Origin: Chitinophaga sp. sic0106
GTDB lineage: Bacteria > Bacteroidota > Bacteroidia > Chitinophagales > Chitinophagaceae
NCBI RefSeq assembly: GCF_019219075.1
Contig: NZ_JAHUWJ010000007.1
Location: forward strand, 62,001 to 126,000
Length of the DNA stretch: 64,000 nucleotides
Reading direction: 5' to 3'
In this document: positions 45,687 through 56,155 of the stretch, in pieces
Layout: each line of letters begins with the position of its first letter
Numbering within the stretch: position 1 is the stretch's first letter
Notes under the pieces: model-generated
What the model was told of the DNA's origin: nothing
Databases searched by the model: none
What the model saw: only the letters and a program-made list of their open reading frames with translations
Made by a program: the position numbers and the translations under genes

Positions 45687-46372
45687 TGTAACGGCTTATA
45701 TCCTTTCAATTCAAACAGTGCTGATGTGCCCTGCGACTGGCGCAAGGCCTGATCTTCCAAACGATCAGCACTTACCTGCACAAACCCCACTTCCCTCAAT
45801 ACTTCCAGGTCCCGGGCAGGCCGCTGATGTTTTGAAATGTCCAGCTGGCTCTTAATCCTGTTTGCCTGTTCCATAATATCGGCCGGATAATTCTCATGTC
45901 CTTCCTGGCTGAACTGGCAGGCGCCAAAATCACCATCAAAATTCAGGAGCAGGCCGCCGGGTTTTAATACCTTGAAGCATTCACTGTAAAAAGTGTTGAT
46001 ATCCGGGATGGTCCAGGTCATCAGCCTGGTAAATACGAGGTCGAACTGCTGCTCCGGGAAAATAAGTTCCTGCGCATCCATCACGCGGTAGTCCACCTGC
46101 AAATTAAGTGCAGCCGTCACCGTTCTAGCTTCTGCGATCATGTTCGCAGAGATATCGGCTGCTGTTACTTCGTAGCCCGCCATCGCCAGGATATTAGCGA
46201 AGTAACCAGAGGCAGTGCCCAGTTCCAGGACCTTGTTGCCGGTCAGCTGCGGTAGCATCTCCCTAAAATACCCTCCCCATTCGGCTGTAACCGGCTGGGT
46301 CCAGGCCGTTTGTTTTTCTGCGCTCCAAATAGCGCTTTGCTTATCCCAATAAGCTGATATTTCCTGCATCAT
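45683..46372 (-). CDS. Class I SAM-dependent methyltransferase
   Basis: A 229-residue cytoplasmic methyltransferase. Motif I is VLELGTASGYFANILA (about 48), followed by the acidic end of strand 2 (VTAADISANM), motif post I RVMDAQEL and the segment VLKPGGLLLNFDGD. It is embedded, with 4-nt overlaps on both sides, in a receptor/binding-protein/permease/ATPase operon. Methyltransferases in this position may modify a metallophore or help release metal from it; which applies here is unknown. No domain other than the Rossmann core is seen. Confidence 0.85.
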   Translation of the reverse strand: MMQEISAYWDKQSAIWSAEKQTAWTQPVTAEWGGYFREMLPQLTGNKVLELGTASGYFANILAMAGYEVTAADISANMIAEARTVTAALNLQVDYRVMDAQELIFPEQQFDLVFTRLMTWTIPDINTFYSECFKVLKPGGLLLNFDGDFGACQFSQEGHENYPADIMEQANRIKSQLDISKHQRPARDLEVLREVGFVQVSADRLEDQALRQSQGTSALFELKGYKPLH

Positions 46373-47373
46373 AATAAAGTGATTAATTGGTTACCGATTG
46401 TTGTTCCGTAATAGGTGATGATCATTTTTTTTACTGCTTCCAGGGAAGCAGCGTCGGACCTACCTGTAGCCCATCCATTGATGCGTACTGCTGCTGTCAA
46501 TGATTTGAGCGTATGGGGGTTATAAAAAAACATGGGCATCAGGTGATGAATCGCTTTATTTTTAATCGCTGTGATACCGGCTAATTCTTTTTTTGCATAA
46601 AACAATTCCGCCGGATCATTCCACATCACGATCATGTCCGGATTCCAGCCGATCAGCGTTTCTGCGTTGATGTTAGGCTGATCTACCGGTGCCGTACATA
46701 CGTTTATGACCCCTGCGATCTCCAGGCAATCATTCATCATGCTGTTACGCCCTGTGGTAGCAAATATGCGACCATTAGCCCAGGTGAAATAAGTCTTCTT
46801 TTTTGCTGTAATAGCCGCAGCGGCCGATTGCATAGTATCAAACTGTGACTGCGTATATGCCACCAGCTCACTGGCCCTATCCACAGCGCCAGTAAGTTTT
46901 CCCAGGTCTTCCAGCTCCTGTAGCACCTGCTCGTACTTTTCGGAAGATGCCAGGTACACCGCTATGCCCATGGCCTGCAATCCTTCTATGGTACCGGCAT
47001 TCATGTGCTGTGCTATCACCAGGTCGGGTTTAAGGGCAATGATACTTTCCAGGTTAGCCGTTTCATTGGTTCCCGGCGTCGCCAGGCGCTTATTTTTTAT
47101 TCTTTCGTCGATGAGGCTATAAGGCGTAAACAGTTCCTTATCCGTATAGGTTTCTGCCGGGATACCCACCAGTTTATGCTGCATCTGTAACATGTACATC
47201 GCATCTACCATGGGATCAAAAAGGCACACGATTTTTTCCGCAGGCTTAGCCAGGCTGACTTTATTACCCTGTACATCCGTTAACGTGATGGCCGCTGCTG
47301 CCGGTGTATGGTGACTGTTGGTACATGCCGACAGATACCCTAGCATCGCCAATAAAATCAATAACTGCTTCAT
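46369..47373 (-). CDS. Periplasmic metal-chelate binding protein (FecB/BtuF-like)
   Basis: A 334-residue binding lipoprotein (lipobox GYLSAC, then TNSHHTP). Class III fold features: VTLTD-type opening ITLTDVQGNKVSLAKPAEKI, ESIIALKPDLVIAQHMNAGT, a long backbone helix, and NAETLIGWNPDMIVMWNDP in lobe two. Its sequence lacks the Trp/Glu pattern that would let me assign B12. Followed by the methyltransferase with a 4-nt overlap and preceded by the receptor after 9 nt. Confidence 0.88.
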   Translation of the reverse strand: MKQLLILLAMLGYLSACTNSHHTPAAAAITLTDVQGNKVSLAKPAEKIVCLFDPMVDAMYMLQMQHKLVGIPAETYTDKELFTPYSLIDERIKNKRLATPGTNETANLESIIALKPDLVIAQHMNAGTIEGLQAMGIAVYLASSEKYEQVLQELEDLGKLTGAVDRASELVAYTQSQFDTMQSAAAAITAKKKTYFTWANGRIFATTGRNSMMNDCLEIAGVINVCTAPVDQPNINAETLIGWNPDMIVMWNDPAELFYAKKELAGITAIKNKAIHHLMPMFFYNPHTLKSLTAAVRINGWATGRSDAASLEAVKKMIITYYGTTIGNQLITLL

Positions 47374-47382
47374 GTAATCATT

Positions 47383-49533
47383 TTAAATATTAACGGTAAG
47401 GGCACAACGAAAATTCCTTGGCGCCGTTTGTACCCAGTAATACATATCATTCCGTTTCCAGGCGGTGCTGTATAAATGATCATCCAGGATATTGTTGACG
47501 ATCAGGTTAATGCTGTACTTCTTTTTTGTATAAGAGATACCTGCATCCAGGCGGAAGAAGTCCTTCAGCGCTTCCGGATTAGTGGTAGTGAAGCGTTCCG
47601 CACGGCCAGCCATATACTGATACCCGGTAGAAATGGCTATACCAGGCAGTTTACGGATAGGTAAGGAATAATTCAGCCAGGTGTTCTGGATATGTTTTAT
47701 TCGGTTAGGAGTGGCCATGCCAACCATCTCCGGGTTCTTTTCATCTTTAGTGATCTTCGATTCAGTGAAGGCATAATTCATGACGATGTTCAGCCCCTTT
47801 GTGACCCGTCCACGGACGTCCACCTCTACCCCTTCTGACCTGTTTTCTCCTGTCTGATAAATAGCATTGGAAACCGGGTCCCGCAGGATGGTACGTTTAC
47901 GGTAGATCTGGTACATAGAAAGGGTGGTATTCCAGGTGCCATCGTGCCAGTCCTTTTTAATACCGGCTTCGTAACTTTTGCCGGTCAGCGGTTTCAGGGG
48001 CGATCCATCATAGGCCACACCGGCCTGCGGCAGGTACGAGTGATCATATAATGCATATACGCTCATGGCCGGCAGCAACATATAGTTAACGCCTACACGG
48101 GGAGTTACCACGAGGTCGCTGGCAGCTGTTTTAGTACCGTATTGGTTAAAGTCGGCGTTGGACTGCGTCATACGCAACCCGGCGTTCAGCTTCAGTTTAT
48201 CCGTTACCGATACTTCATCCATCACATAGGCGGAGATATAATATAAATGTCCTTTAGTCCGGTTTTTTTCTCCGGAGATGTCATTTTCAGATTCGAAAGA
48301 GCCACCGATCCCGTTGTTATTGATTACCTGGCTGTATTGCGGATTGGAAATACTCAGCGGATAAATGGTGCTGGCCGTTTCCCAAGTATCAGTGGTGTTG
48401 TTGCGTTTATCATTAAAATCAATGCCGCCCATCACCGCATGTTTAATACGGCCGGTATTGAATCTCCCCTGTATATAAGCCTGCGCAGAAAAAGTATTAT
48501 AGCCCACGCCATCATATACATAATATCTGTTTAGGATATCAGGGTTGTGATTATTTTTTCCGTATACCCAGAAGATACTTCCATTATATTCATTATTGAT
48601 ATTACTGATACGGGCTGTGAGGTTCCAGTTATCATTAAATTTATGTTCAGTGGTAAAGAATATATTATGATCCTTTGCCCTGTAAGGTTTGGTATTGGGA
48701 TCTGATATGGAGAAATCCCGTGGCAATGTACCATATCCATATGGGGAGATCTGGGCTTCACTCAGCAACATATAATTCATACCCTGGTAAATGTATTCGA
48801 GGGTAAAGGAAGTTTTTTTACTCGCTACATATTTCACAGCAGGAGCAATCAACAGCCGGGTACCATTATCAAATTTCATAAATCCGTTGGTACTCATGCC
48901 CATCATATTAAACCGGTACTGCCACTTCCCTTTCTCATCCAGCAGGCCTCCCAAATCAGCTTCCGCGCGGAAAAGATCGAAACTGCCGTACATCATTTTG
49001 AAAGTATTTTTTTTGATGCCCGTCGGTTTTTTAGTAACGATGTTATAAGAGCCGGCAGGATCGCTGAGGGCCGTCATAAACCCTGCAGGACCTTTTACAA
49101 ATTCAATGGTTTCAATCATGGCGGCATCATCACCGAGCGGCCCTTTGATTAAAGGCCGAAGGTCTACACCATTACGTTGTGCATTAATATATCCGCCACG
49201 GGAGTAGATATCAGGCGATACGGCATTATGCAGTTCTTCGCGCATAGTACCGCTCACATTACGGGTTACGCTTTCAATTAAATTATATACTACCTGATCT
49301 TTTAATACTTCCGCACTAATGATTTGTATATTCTGCGGCGTTTCTATTAAGGGTGATTGCAGGCGTAAATCGGAAGATATTTTACTTAGGTTATATTTTT
49401 TGTAATATTTACTGGTAACAGTCAGTTCATTCAGGCTCAGTACTTTTAATGTATCTGTAGTTTCCTTTTCCTGCGCAGCAGCGGTTAAGCAAAAAATGCT
49501 AAACACCGCTATGGGCATAGTTTTCCGTAGCAT
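47383..49533 (-). CDS. TonB-dependent metallophore receptor
   Basis: A 716-residue siderophore-type receptor. Signal peptide ends AAAQ; plug motifs are ETPQNIQIISAEVLKDQ, RGGYINAQRNGVD, IETIEFVKGPAGFMTALSDP and GSYNIVTKKP, the usual signature of siderophore receptors. The barrel ends NFRCALTVNI. First gene of the five-gene minus-strand uptake operon and divergent from the urease operon across a shared 270-nt region. In Helicobacter, a TonB receptor feeds nickel to urease; by analogy the cargo here may be a nickel chelate, but iron is equally possible on sequence alone. Confidence 0.88.
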   Translation of the reverse strand: MLRKTMPIAVFSIFCLTAAAQEKETTDTLKVLSLNELTVTSKYYKKYNLSKISSDLRLQSPLIETPQNIQIISAEVLKDQVVYNLIESVTRNVSGTMREELHNAVSPDIYSRGGYINAQRNGVDLRPLIKGPLGDDAAMIETIEFVKGPAGFMTALSDPAGSYNIVTKKPTGIKKNTFKMMYGSFDLFRAEADLGGLLDEKGKWQYRFNMMGMSTNGFMKFDNGTRLLIAPAVKYVASKKTSFTLEYIYQGMNYMLLSEAQISPYGYGTLPRDFSISDPNTKPYRAKDHNIFFTTEHKFNDNWNLTARISNINNEYNGSIFWVYGKNNHNPDILNRYYVYDGVGYNTFSAQAYIQGRFNTGRIKHAVMGGIDFNDKRNNTTDTWETASTIYPLSISNPQYSQVINNNGIGGSFESENDISGEKNRTKGHLYYISAYVMDEVSVTDKLKLNAGLRMTQSNADFNQYGTKTAASDLVVTPRVGVNYMLLPAMSVYALYDHSYLPQAGVAYDGSPLKPLTGKSYEAGIKKDWHDGTWNTTLSMYQIYRKRTILRDPVSNAIYQTGENRSEGVEVDVRGRVTKGLNIVMNYAFTESKITKDEKNPEMVGMATPNRIKHIQNTWLNYSLPIRKLPGIAISTGYQYMAGRAERFTTTNPEALKDFFRLDAGISYTKKKYSINLIVNNILDDHLYSTAWKRNDMYYWVQTAPRNFRCALTVNI

Positions 49534-49634
49534 AATAAAATAGTAAAGTGAATCAGTAAAATTGGCAATTGTAGAAGTCCGCGAGTCAACGGAGTGTAGC
49601 CATGTGCGCTAGTAGAAGTAGCAAGAATTTTATT

Positions 49635-49647
49635 TTCGTGACACGAA
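49635..49647. promoter_or_regulatory. Perfect palindrome in the divergent uptake/urease region
   Basis: TTCGTG-A-CACGAA, a perfect 6-1-6 dyad, sits about 100 nt upstream of the receptor gene. It could be an operator for NikR, Fur or another metalloregulator; no second copy was found in the window. Confidence 0.35.
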
Positions 49648-49746
49648 GGTCGTTTATTTTATGAAAACAAAAAGCACATAGCAGAAAAATATTCCTCATT
49701 AATTGTTAAAGAATTACAAACAAATCAGAAATAATTTAGCAAGCTC

Positions 49747-49799
49747 TTGTTGTTTAATAACTTTTTACTACTTTCGCTGCGATTCATACGCAGTCATAC
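49747..49799 (+). promoter_or_regulatory. Candidate promoter with TCATAC repeats
   Basis: TTG (49750-49752) and TACTTTCG (49769-49776, one mismatch to TAnnTTTG) form a plausible promoter. Directly at the predicted start of transcription are two direct TCATAC half-sites, 10 bp apart (49784-49789, 49794-49799). TCATAC is the half-site of the E. coli NikR operator, but there it is inverted and widely spaced, so this is only suggestive. Confidence 0.3.
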
Positions 49800-49803
49800 T
49801 TCT

Positions 49804-50181
49804 ATGCGGTTACCAAAACAGACATATCAGTTTATACGCCGACTTTCTGCCATCCTCTCCATGCTGTTATTCACATGGGTGACTGTTAGTATGCCCGATA
49901 TTTTAATCAAACAGGCAGAACAAAAAAAATCATATACTATTAATGCCGATCATTCGGATAGTGATGCTTATTCCGACCTGAACGAAGAGCGCAATGGCCT
50001 CAACGAAGAACGGGTGGAAGAAGACACCCCATTTTCCGAATACCTGGTTGACAGGAAAGATCCTGTGACTATCATTCTTACAGCTGTTCAGCATATTATG
50101 GGAGAAGATACCTTTTATCTGGAACATCATTCCCTTGAACTCATTACCCCGCCTCCGGAACGCCTTCTTTTCTTAGCCTGA
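49804..50181 (+). CDS. Hypothetical secreted or anchored small protein
   Basis: A 125-residue protein. The first ATG (MRLPKQTYQF) is used; the frame is open a little further upstream but only with a TTG inside the candidate promoter. One N-terminal hydrophobic segment (LSAILSMLLFTWVTV) is a signal peptide or anchor. The rest is acidic (SDSDAYSDLNEERNGLNEER) and ends HHSLELITPPPE plus a hydrophobic tail. Short proteins with a Pro-rich end like this are found next to metal-related operons in Bacteroidota; no function is known to me. It precedes the urease operon by 279 nt. Confidence 0.65.
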   Translation: MRLPKQTYQFIRRLSAILSMLLFTWVTVSMPDILIKQAEQKKSYTINADHSDSDAYSDLNEERNGLNEERVEEDTPFSEYLVDRKDPVTIILTAVQHIMGEDTFYLEHHSLELITPPPERLLFLA

Positions 50182-50203
50182 TTTTATTTTCATTGCATTT
50201 GCG

Positions 50204-50226
50204 AATAACGTGTAGAAGACGTTATT
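50204..50226. promoter_or_regulatory. Inverted repeat AATAACGT-N7-ACGTTATT upstream of ureA
   Basis: A perfect 8-bp dyad with 7-nt centre, about 235 nt before ureA. A related, less perfect dyad lies 62 nt downstream. Could be an operator for the urease operon (NikR is encoded at its end) or a hairpin ending the preceding small gene. Confidence 0.4.
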
Positions 50227-50265
50227 GCGTCCAGCTATTTTTATTTTTTCATTTATTTCATTACC

Positions 50266-50287
50266 AATAACGCACAGGAAGCGTTGT
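50266..50287. promoter_or_regulatory. Second AATAACGC-type inverted repeat upstream of ureA
   Basis: AATAACGC followed, after 7 nt, by GCGTTGT; it shares the AATAACG half with the dyad at 50204. Centre-to-centre distance is about 61 bp, near six helical turns, so both could be bound from the same DNA face. Confidence 0.35.
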
Positions 50288-50460
50288 ATCGTGCAGTCTG
50301 TACAAGACTGTTGCCTGCTGCATTCCTATTCATATCCATAACGGGTAACGGGTAAAAACGTTGCCAGTTCAGCCTTGCCGGGCTGTCCCTGTCCTACCTG
50401 TGTCCAGCTACATAGGCATTGACACCAAAGAATATTCAATCATAACAAAATACAATTACT

Positions 50461-50766
50461 ATGCATCTAACCACCCGGGAAATTGAGAAGCTGTTATTAC
50501 ACCAGGCAGGAGAGCTTGCTGCCAAACGGCTAAAGCGCGGGGTGAAATTAAACTACCCGGAATGTATTGCCTACATATCCAGTGAAATCATGGAACAGGC
50601 CAGGGATGGCAAAAAATCGGTGGCGGAGCTGATGGAATGGGGCACTAAACTTTTATCCAGAAGTCAGGTCATGGAAGGCGTTCCGGAAATGATACACGAC
50701 ATCCAGATAGAAGCGCTGTTTCCGGATGGGAACAAGCTGGTCACCGTTCATGACCCGATCCGATAA
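50461..50766 (+). CDS. ureA: Urease gamma subunit
   Basis: A 101-residue structural subunit of urease, of standard length. It starts with the canonical [12 protein letters not shown] and ends [13 protein letters not shown], with [17 protein letters not shown] and [17 protein letters not shown] in between. It has no signal sequence. First gene of an eleven-gene operon; the gamma, beta and alpha subunits are separate polypeptides, as in most bacteria and unlike the Helicobacter fusion. Confidence 0.97.
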   Translation: MHLTTREIEKLLLHQAGELAAKRLKRGVKLNYPECIAYISSEIMEQARDGKKSVAELMEWGTKLLSRSQVMEGVPEMIHDIQIEALFPDGNKLVTVHDPIR

Positions 50767-50797
50767 CGATTTGCTAAACCTGTTAAACGAAACTATT

Positions 50798-51169
50798 ATG
50801 GTACCCGGAGAACTTATCCTGAGAAAAGAAGATATCATCTGTAATCCTAAAAAGAATACAGTTAGAATAGAAGTAAAAAATACGGGTGACCGCCCTATCC
50901 AGGTCGGCTCACATTTTCACTTTTTTGAAGTAAACAAAGCACTGGATTTCGACAGAAACAAGTCTTTCGGTATGCGGCTCAACATCCCCGCCAGTACAGC
51001 CGTGCGCTTTGAGCCAGGTGAAAAAAAGATGGTGATACTCGTTGAATTTGGCGGCAAGAAAAACATCCATGGGTTCAACAACCTCACCGATGGCAATGCT
51101 GCCAGCAACACCGTTAAAACGGAAGCGATAGCCAAAGCGAAGAAGAACAATTTCAAAGGCGCCAAATAA
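50798..51169 (+). CDS. ureB: Urease beta subunit
   Basis: A 123-residue structural subunit. The start is the ATG of [13 protein letters not shown], matching the family's M(I/V)PGE opening; the frame is open upstream but only within ureA. Conserved core: [19 protein letters not shown] and [18 protein letters not shown]. The last ~22 residues ([20 protein letters not shown] and beyond) form a Lys-rich tail beyond the usual ~101-106 residues. No export signal. Confidence 0.96.
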   Translation: MVPGELILRKEDIICNPKKNTVRIEVKNTGDRPIQVGSHFHFFEVNKALDFDRNKSFGMRLNIPASTAVRFEPGEKKMVILVEFGGKKNIHGFNNLTDGNAASNTVKTEAIAKAKKNNFKGAK

Positions 51170-51212
51170 GGGGCATCGTTGAAACATTTCACTATTCATT
51201 AAATCAAAAAAT

Positions 51213-53069
<1,857 letters not shown>

Positions 53070-53081
53070 TAAAATATAGCG

Positions 53082-53543
53082 ATGATCATTATTGAGGAAG
53101 TACTGAAAAATCCGGTAACCGGAAACAGATCGAGAGAAGTGTTTGAAATTGAATGGTATGAAACAACCAAAACAATTATCAGGCGCCCTACCCGCTCGGG
53201 AATGGAAATAGTGATCAGAAAACACAACCGCGTTCCGCTGGCCGATGGCGATATCCTCTGGATGGACGACGAGAAGTACATAGAGCTGGTGATTAAGCCC
53301 TGCGAGTGTATCGTGTTTACGCCAAAAACGCTGAAAGAAATGGGGATTATTTGTTTTGAGATCGGCAACAAACATATCCCCATTTACATCGATGAGGCAG
53401 ACAGTATCAGTGTGGCGTATGAATCGCCCCTGTATATGCAGCTTCAGCGAGCCGGTTATGAGCCCCGCATAGAAGAACGCAAATTATTGCAGACTCATAT
53501 GCTGCGGGCTCATGGCCACGGCAATCATCCTACAAATGATTAA
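53082..53543 (+). CDS. ureE: Urease accessory protein UreE
   Basis: A 153-residue nickel metallochaperone that delivers Ni to the UreFGD-apo-urease complex. The N-terminal peptide-binding domain (EVLKNPVTGNRSREVFEIEW) is followed by the metal-binding domain (CFEIGNKHIPIYID, ESPLYMQLQRAGYEP). The C-terminal tail is only moderately His-rich (HMLRAHGHGNH), so Ni storage capacity looks limited. 12 nt after ureC, 3 nt before ureF. Confidence 0.93.
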   Translation: MIIIEEVLKNPVTGNRSREVFEIEWYETTKTIIRRPTRSGMEIVIRKHNRVPLADGDILWMDDEKYIELVIKPCECIVFTPKTLKEMGIICFEIGNKHIPIYIDEADSISVAYESPLYMQLQRAGYEPRIEERKLLQTHMLRAHGHGNHPTND

Positions 53544-53546
53544 TGT

Positions 53547-54233
53547 ATGCAGAAACTATTAACACTGTTGCAGGTAAACGACTCTATGTTCCCCATCGGA
53601 AGCTTTACGCATTCCTATGGGCTGGAGTCCTATGTAAATGCAGGAATTGTACATGATAATGCTTCTGCTGCCGAATATGCGCGGACAATGCTCGAACACA
53701 GCATCTATTACAACGATGCAGCCTTCCTCTTTAAAACGCTGGCACTGCCAGGCGGAAAAAAAGGATGGGATCAGCTAACGGAGCTGGATACACTGGTAAC
53801 AGCTTTAAAAGCACCTTATGAAATCAGGGATGCCAGTAAAAAGCTGGCCATCCGCTTTCTGAAACTGGCTAATGAACTGAAGCTGTATCCTGTGTGCAGG
53901 AAGTATGCGGAGGCAATTCAAACCGGGGAAATGCACGGCCACTACGCTATTGCATTTGGTTTATATGTAAAGGCAGCAGGCATTACCACTGAAGATGCAT
54001 TAAGTGCTTTTTATTATAACTCCCTCAACGGCATCATCACTAACTGCGCTAAAACAGTACCCATCAGCCAGACTGCCGGTCAAAAAATACTGTTTGCGCT
54101 GCAGCCGGTAATTACGAAGCTGGTAAATAAACAAAAGGACATGGACGAGCAGCAGCTGGGACTGTGTTGTATAGGGCAAGAGATTAAATGTATGCAGCAC
54201 GAAAAACTGTATACCCGCATTTACATCTCCTGA
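53547..54233 (+). CDS. ureF: Urease accessory protein UreF
   Basis: A 228-residue all-helical accessory protein that acts as activator/fidelity partner of the GTPase UreG in nickel loading. Family signature at the start: VNDSMFPIGSFTHSYGLESY; conserved later segment MHGHYAIAFGLY and NSLNGIITNCAKTVPISQT. Cytoplasmic, no signal. Its position between ureE and ureG is standard. Confidence 0.95.
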   Translation: MQKLLTLLQVNDSMFPIGSFTHSYGLESYVNAGIVHDNASAAEYARTMLEHSIYYNDAAFLFKTLALPGGKKGWDQLTELDTLVTALKAPYEIRDASKKLAIRFLKLANELKLYPVCRKYAEAIQTGEMHGHYAIAFGLYVKAAGITTEDALSAFYYNSLNGIITNCAKTVPISQTAGQKILFALQPVITKLVNKQKDMDEQQLGLCCIGQEIKCMQHEKLYTRIYIS

Positions 54234-54259
54234 TCATCAAACTTTAAATTCTTGTGAAA

Positions 54260-54865
54260 ATGAAATATGTAAAAATAGGGGTAGCCGGCCCCGTAGGTTC
54301 CGGGAAAACAGCGCTGATAGAAGCACTCACACGCGTAATGAGCGATGACTACAGCATTTGCGTAGTTACCAATGATATATATACGAAAGAAGATGCCCAG
54401 TTTATGATCAAAAATTCCAAACTGCCGGCAGAAAGAATCCGTGGTGTAGAAACAGGCGGGTGCCCGCATACGGCCATCCGCGAGGATGCCTCCATGAACC
54501 TGGAAGCGGTGGAAGAGCTGGTAAAACTGCACCCCGATACGCAGATTGTATTTATTGAAAGTGGCGGCGATAATCTGGCGGCAACGTTCAGCCCGGACCT
54601 GGCAGATGTAACCATCTTCGTAATCGATGTGGCGGAGGGTGAAAAAATTCCCCGTAAAGGAGGCCCTGGCATTACCCGTTCCGATTTATTGCTGATCAAC
54701 AAAATTGACCTGGCGCCTTATGTGGGTGCAAGCCTGGAGGTAATGGAAAGAGACGCTAAAAAAATGCGTGGCGAAAAACCATTCCTCAAAACCAACATCC
54801 GTGATAAGCAGGGACTCGGTGACGTGATAGCCTGGATTAAGAAATACGCATTACTCGAAGCATAA
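54260..54865 (+). CDS. ureG: Urease accessory GTPase UreG
   Basis: A 201-residue SIMIBI-class GTPase that couples GTP hydrolysis to Ni insertion. P-loop [10 protein letters not shown] near residue 10, the metal-binding CPH motif in TGGCPHTAI, Walker B-like [14 protein letters not shown], and the guanine-specific NKID in [13 protein letters not shown]. The ATG of MKYVKIGV is preferred over a GTG two codons earlier. In line with UreF and UreD, which flank it. Confidence 0.96.
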   Translation: MKYVKIGVAGPVGSGKTALIEALTRVMSDDYSICVVTNDIYTKEDAQFMIKNSKLPAERIRGVETGGCPHTAIREDASMNLEAVEELVKLHPDTQIVFIESGGDNLAATFSPDLADVTIFVIDVAEGEKIPRKGGPGITRSDLLLINKIDLAPYVGASLEVMERDAKKMRGEKPFLKTNIRDKQGLGDVIAWIKKYALLEA

Positions 54866-54875
54866 TATATAGCCA

Positions 54876-55790
54876 ATGATAAATAGGGATAATTCACTGA
54901 CAAGCAGGGTTGACATTAGCTGCAAGCGGGAGGGGGCAAAAACCCTGCTGGTGAACAGTTATTTTGACATTCCCTATAAAGTGGTGCACTATGGCTCCAA
55001 GCTTTTGCACAACCACCTGGAGGTAATGCTGATGTGCTACTCCCCCGGTGTAATGGATGGTGACGCACTGCAGGTAACCGTACACTCCCCTGCCCACACG
55101 GAAATGAAGCTGTTTACGCAGTCGTTCAACAAAGTGCATCCTATGAAAAAAGGCGCGAGTCAGGCAATGCAGGTAAAGGTGGATGAACACGCGCTGTTGC
55201 AATACCTGCCGATGCCTACTATCCCCTTCAAAAACGCCATTTTTCATACGGAGAACCTGATTGATGTGGCGCCAAATGGCCACCTGATATGGGGCGATAT
55301 CATCGGTGGCGGGCGTATCCACTCCGGGGAGCGTTTTGAATTTTCCAGGCTGCACAGTCAAACAAAAGTATATGTTGGAGGCAAGCTGATATTTTATGAC
55401 AACCAGCTCATGGAGCCCCGTAAACAGCCACTGGAGCAAATGCTGTTTATGGAAGGGCATACCCACCAGGGCACACTGCTGATTGTATCCGAGTATGCCA
55501 CAGCGTTCAAGGAAGAACTGGATGAAGTGCTGACAGAGCAGTTTGTGGACATGAGCTATGGGTTTACCCAATGCGGCAAAAATGCGCTGCTGATAAGAGC
55601 CTTGGGCGACAGCGGGGAATCGATGCATGAGTGGCTGTCTAACATTGGGGATATGTGCTGGAGCTTTATTAAATACCATACAGCGCAAGTTGCACCAGCA
55701 CCCGTGGTAGCGCCTGAAAAGGCGGTGAAAAAGAAAGCCATGCCGGTGCCCAAAAAGCCTAGCACCAAAAAAGCAGTGGCGATAAAATAA
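54876..55790 (+). CDS. ureD: Urease accessory protein UreD (UreH) with Lys-rich tail
   Basis: A 304-residue scaffold that links apo-urease to UreF/UreG. Family segments: YFDIPYKVVHYGSK, LQVTVHSPAHTEMKLFTQSF, YLPMPTIPFKNAIF, GHLIWGDIIGGGRIHSGE. The last ~32 residues are a low-complexity Pro/Lys/Ala tail (APEKAVKKKAMPVPKKPSTK and beyond) not found in ordinary UreD, comparable with the Lys-rich end of UreB in this operon. Cytoplasmic. Confidence 0.93.
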   Translation: MINRDNSLTSRVDISCKREGAKTLLVNSYFDIPYKVVHYGSKLLHNHLEVMLMCYSPGVMDGDALQVTVHSPAHTEMKLFTQSFNKVHPMKKGASQAMQVKVDEHALLQYLPMPTIPFKNAIFHTENLIDVAPNGHLIWGDIIGGGRIHSGERFEFSRLHSQTKVYVGGKLIFYDNQLMEPRKQPLEQMLFMEGHTHQGTLLIVSEYATAFKEELDEVLTEQFVDMSYGFTQCGKNALLIRALGDSGESMHEWLSNIGDMCWSFIKYHTAQVAPAPVVAPEKAVKKKAMPVPKKPSTKKAVAIK

Positions 55791-55800
55791 AAATTAAGCT

Positions 55801-56142
55801 ATGCATGAAGTGCCGATAGTCAGGGATATTTTCAATACGCTGCAGGAGAGCCATCCGGATAAATTTGACCGCATCCTTAAGGTGCAGGTGGAAGCTGGCC
55901 TTTTATGCAATGTACAACCTATCCTGATCCAGAATGCCTTTGAAGCGCTGATACGGGATGAGCCACATCTGGCGCATATCGACCTGGAAGTAGTGCTGCT
56001 ACCAATTATAGCGCATTGCGAAACCTGCCATCAGCAGTTTGAAGTGATCCGTCATAAGTTCGTGTGCGCATGTGGTACACCTTCCAGAAAAATTGTGCAG
56101 GGGGAAGAACTGCGCATCAGCAAAGTTGAATTTCTCACTTAA
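55801..56142 (+). CDS. hypA: Nickel metallochaperone HypA
   Basis: A 113-residue HypA protein. The N-terminal MHE motif carries the Ni-binding His2, and the zinc site is formed by CETC and the later CAC (residues about 70-90), i.e. a CxxC plus CxC rather than two CxxC pairs. HypA normally serves [NiFe]-hydrogenase, but in Helicobacter it also feeds urease. No hydrogenase gene is in the window; being inside the urease operon, this HypA is probably dedicated to urease. Confidence 0.92.
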   Translation: MHEVPIVRDIFNTLQESHPDKFDRILKVQVEAGLLCNVQPILIQNAFEALIRDEPHLAHIDLEVVLLPIIAHCETCHQQFEVIRHKFVCACGTPSRKIVQGEELRISKVEFLT

Positions 56143-56155
56143 AAAAGTAATTACC

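Noticed and set aside
43903-47373. Assignment of the ABC importer as BtuFCD (cobalamin)
   Set aside because: BtuFCD-type and FecBCD-type proteins look alike, but no B12 riboswitch lies near this operon, while the urease/NikR operon is divergent from it. Left as metal-chelate importer.
54894-55688. Minus-strand open frame opposite ureD
   Set aside because: Shadow of ureD; rich in His, Gln and Leu with no recognisable domain.
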